NCBI GenBank assembly: GCA_001310715.1
Contig: BAXV01000048.1
Coordinates: forward strand, 1-29,580
Direction of reading: 5' to 3'
Length of the DNA stretch: 29,580 bases
Source of the DNA: Pseudovibrio sp. JCM 19062
Lineage (GTDB): Bacteria > Pseudomonadota > Alphaproteobacteria > Rhizobiales > Stappiaceae
In this document: one piece after another, positions 27,767 to 29,580 of the stretch
Numbering within the stretch: the first letter of the stretch is position 1
Layout: the number at the start of each line of letters is the position of its first letter
Translations under genes and position numbers: made by a program
Notes under the pieces: model-generated
The model's input: only the letters and a program-made list of their open reading frames with translations
The model's database searches: none
What the model was told of the DNA's origin: nothing

Positions 27767-29138
27767 ATGATCGATATGATTATCGTTGGTGGCTATCTGG
27801 CTGGCATTCTTGTGGTGGGGTTGTGGGCTGGTCGTAAACAGCGGGGGCTGAAGGATTATGCGACGGCGGGGCGGGAGTTTGGCCCGCTCGTTATCTTCGC
27901 CACGATGTCGGCCTCCTTTATTGGCGGCGGCTTTTCAACGGGCAATGCGGAGAAGGTGTTTCTTTATGGGGTTGCCAATATCGTGGCGCTTTGGGGCTTC
28001 AGCTTGAAGGAGGTCGCGGTTGCGACGCTGATAGCGCCTAAAATGAAGGCGTTTCCTGATGCCGTTTCTGTTGGCGATGTTATGGGCAAAGTCTATGGGA
28101 AGTTGGGCAGACTGACGGCAGGTATTTGCGGGTGATGCTGTGTAGTGGCATTGTTGGCGCTCAGGTTGGTGCAATCGGCGTTATATTTGATGTGTTCTTT
28201 GGGTTGGAGCACTTCTGGGGCATAGGGATCGGCTGCGGCATCGTTATTCTCTACACCACGCTGGGTGGGATGCGGGCTGTTGTTTACACCGATATTGTAC
28301 AGTTCATTATTCTGGCAATTGGTATGCCGCTGGTTTTGGGTTTTGGCATTTATCAAATTGGCGGCATTGATGCGCTGTTTGCGGCTGTGCCACCGGATCG
28401 TCTCAGTCTTCCGGGACCGGACTTTGGCTGGTTGGGGCTTATCGGGCTGATCCTTGTCTTTATGTTTGGTGAGACGTTGGTTCCTCCTTATATGCAACGG
28501 TTGCTGGCGGGGAAGACCGCGAGCGCGGCGGCGCGTGGTACGCTTTATTCCGGTCTGTTCTCTTTTCTGTTCTTTGCGATCACCGGTGCCATTGTTGGTG
28601 GCTTTTGCGTTGGACCCCAATCTGAACCCCAACAATGCCATGTCCTTTGTGATTGTGAGTGTTATGCCGCCTGTGCTGGAGGGCTGGTGCTGTCCGGTGT
28701 GATCGCGATTGTGATGTCATCTGCGGACTCCTATCTGAACTCTGCGAGTATTGCCTTTGTGAATGATGTGTTGCGTCCCCTGAAACGCGAGGAGATGAGC
28801 GATGCGAACCTGGTCTTTACCGCTAAACTGGTGACACTGTGTGTGGGGCTGATCGCCATTGTGTTTGCAGTGTCGATTGAAAGCATTCTTGATATTCTGA
28901 TTTACGCCTACAATTATTGGGCGCCGATTGTGCTGGTGCCACTGGTTGCCGCGATCTATGGCATGCGCCGTGGCAGCAATGCTTTATAGCCGGGGCTCTG
29001 ACTGGAGTTGTGGCAACAATCTTCTGGGAGCGTGCGCTGGGTGAGCCGCTTGAGGTCCCCGGCCTTGTGGTTGGCGTGTTTGCCAATCTGGCTGTCTTCT
29101 TCCTTGTGCCCAAATCTGCCATCCATATTCATGACTGA
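27767..29138 (+). CDS. Sodium:solute symporter family protein, four frameshifts
   Basis: The corrected protein has about 458 residues and around 12-13 membrane helices of the SSS fold. It starts MIDMIIVGGYLAGILVVGLW, then KDYATAGREFGPLVIFATMS, ASFIGGGFSTGNAEKVFLYG. The middle part has MLCSGIVGAQVGAIGVIFDV and YTTLGGMRAVVYTDIVQF, typical of the family. The rest has GVIAIVMSSADSYLNSASIA, FVND and a terminal FLVPKSAIHIHD. Breaks: one T missing near 28127 (GILRVMLCSG), a net change of two bases near 28607 (VGGAFALDPNLNPNNAM), one G missing near 28684 (VLEGLVLSG), and one base missing near 28981 (NAFIAGALTG). The substrate is unknown; proximity to the hydroxyproline genes makes hydroxyproline or proline uptake a reasonable guess. 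Confidence 0.88.
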
Positions 29139-29229
29139 GTGGGGCCCAGCTCAAGAGATATTGATGTTTTTTGGCTTGTAGGGCGAGAAGAGGACGTTAG
29201 CCTTACTCCGATTGTAAAAGGAGGGTTTG

Positions 29230-29580
29230 ATGCGTGCTTTGATTTCCGGTGTTTTCTTCGTCCTGCTGGCTACACAAGTCTGCTGGTGAGGCTGATGTTG
29301 TGAAAGCGGATGTGACGCCGCTTGCGGATGGCTCTTTCCGGTTTGATGTGACGGTTCGCCATGGTGACGAAGGTGGGATCACTACGCCGATGCGTGGGAG
29401 GTGGTTTCTGAAGACGGGACTGTTCTGGGGACACGTACGCTGCTCCATCCTCATGTGACTGAGCAACCGTTCACGCGCTCGCTGAGCGGGGTGCAGATTC
29501 CGGCGGGTGTGTCACGCGTGGTGGTTCGTGCCAGGGATAGCGTTCATGGTTATGGCGGTGAGGCTGTGACGGTGGAGTTG
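29230..29580 (+). CDS. Secreted hypothetical protein, partial at window end, two frameshifts
   Basis: It starts MRALISGVFFVLLA, a signal peptide, after a strong AAAAGGAGGG. After a break near 29262-29275 it continues SAGEADVVKADVTPLADGSF, RFDVTVRHGDEGG, and after a second missing base near 29374 HYADAWEVVSEDGTVLGTRT, LLHPHVTEQPFTRSLSGVQI, then VSRVVVRARDSVHGYGGE, still open at the right edge. The mature region looks like a small beta-sandwich periplasmic protein. I do not recognise a named family and assign no function. Confidence 0.7.

Noticed and set aside
1..29580. CRISPR arrays, insertion sequences, prophage or integrative element
   Set aside because: No repeat-spacer periodicity, transposase, integrase or terminal inverted repeats were seen, and tRNA-Glu has no second copy of its 3' end in the window.

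Overview
The window looks like chromosomal DNA from a motile alphaproteobacterium. The CtrA/ChpT cell-cycle phosphorelay, an EipA (DUF1134) envelope protein, divergent ctrA and fliI-fliJ, GANTC sites by ctrA, and moderate GC all point that way. Gene order suggests a Stappiaceae-type Hyphomicrobiales (Pseudovibrio/Labrenzia-like), but this is inference from memory, not a search.

Layout. (1) 1-1.7 kb: tRNA-Glu, a small hypothetical gene, and a GlpR-type DeoR repressor. (2) 1.7-3.7 kb, minus strand: a membrane-anchored coiled-coil protein and eipA. (3) 4-11.2 kb: a secreted YHS-type protein, chpT, then a compact chemotaxis operon cheA(REC hybrid)-cheW-cheY-cheB-cheR closed by a terminator. (4) 11.3-13.2 kb: a Tat-exported metallo-beta-lactamase-fold hydrolase and a convergent EamA permease. 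(5) 13.4-16.2 kb: ctrA, divergent from fliI-fliJ. (6) 16.6-18.9 kb: a large MscS-type channel. (7) 19-22.5 kb: glpD and glpK. (8) 22.6-26 kb: a trans-4-hydroxyproline catabolic operon (pyrroline-hydroxycarboxylate deaminase, D-hydroxyproline dehydrogenase, hydroxyproline 2-epimerase). (9) 26-29.1 kb: a divergent Lrp/AsnC regulator, azlC-azlD, and a sodium:solute symporter. (10) The start of a secreted protein runs off the right edge.

How the genes fit together: ChpT and CtrA form one phosphorelay, and CtrA classically controls flagellar and chemotaxis genes, so regions 3 and 5 make a motility and cell-cycle block. GlpR at the left edge probably represses glpD/glpK. Four TTCG cores spaced exactly 10 bp apart lie just upstream of glpD. 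The hydroxyproline operon has its own promoter with two related operator-like palindromes.

The dominant oddity is that about 18 of the protein genes are broken by one or more single-base (rarely two-base) indels, mostly deletions and often in homopolymers. On the far side of each break the normal family sequence continues. Essential-type genes (ctrA, glpD, the che operon) are affected as much as accessory ones. I read this as uncorrected sequencing or assembly error, not gene decay, and I give coordinates for the restored genes, noting each break.
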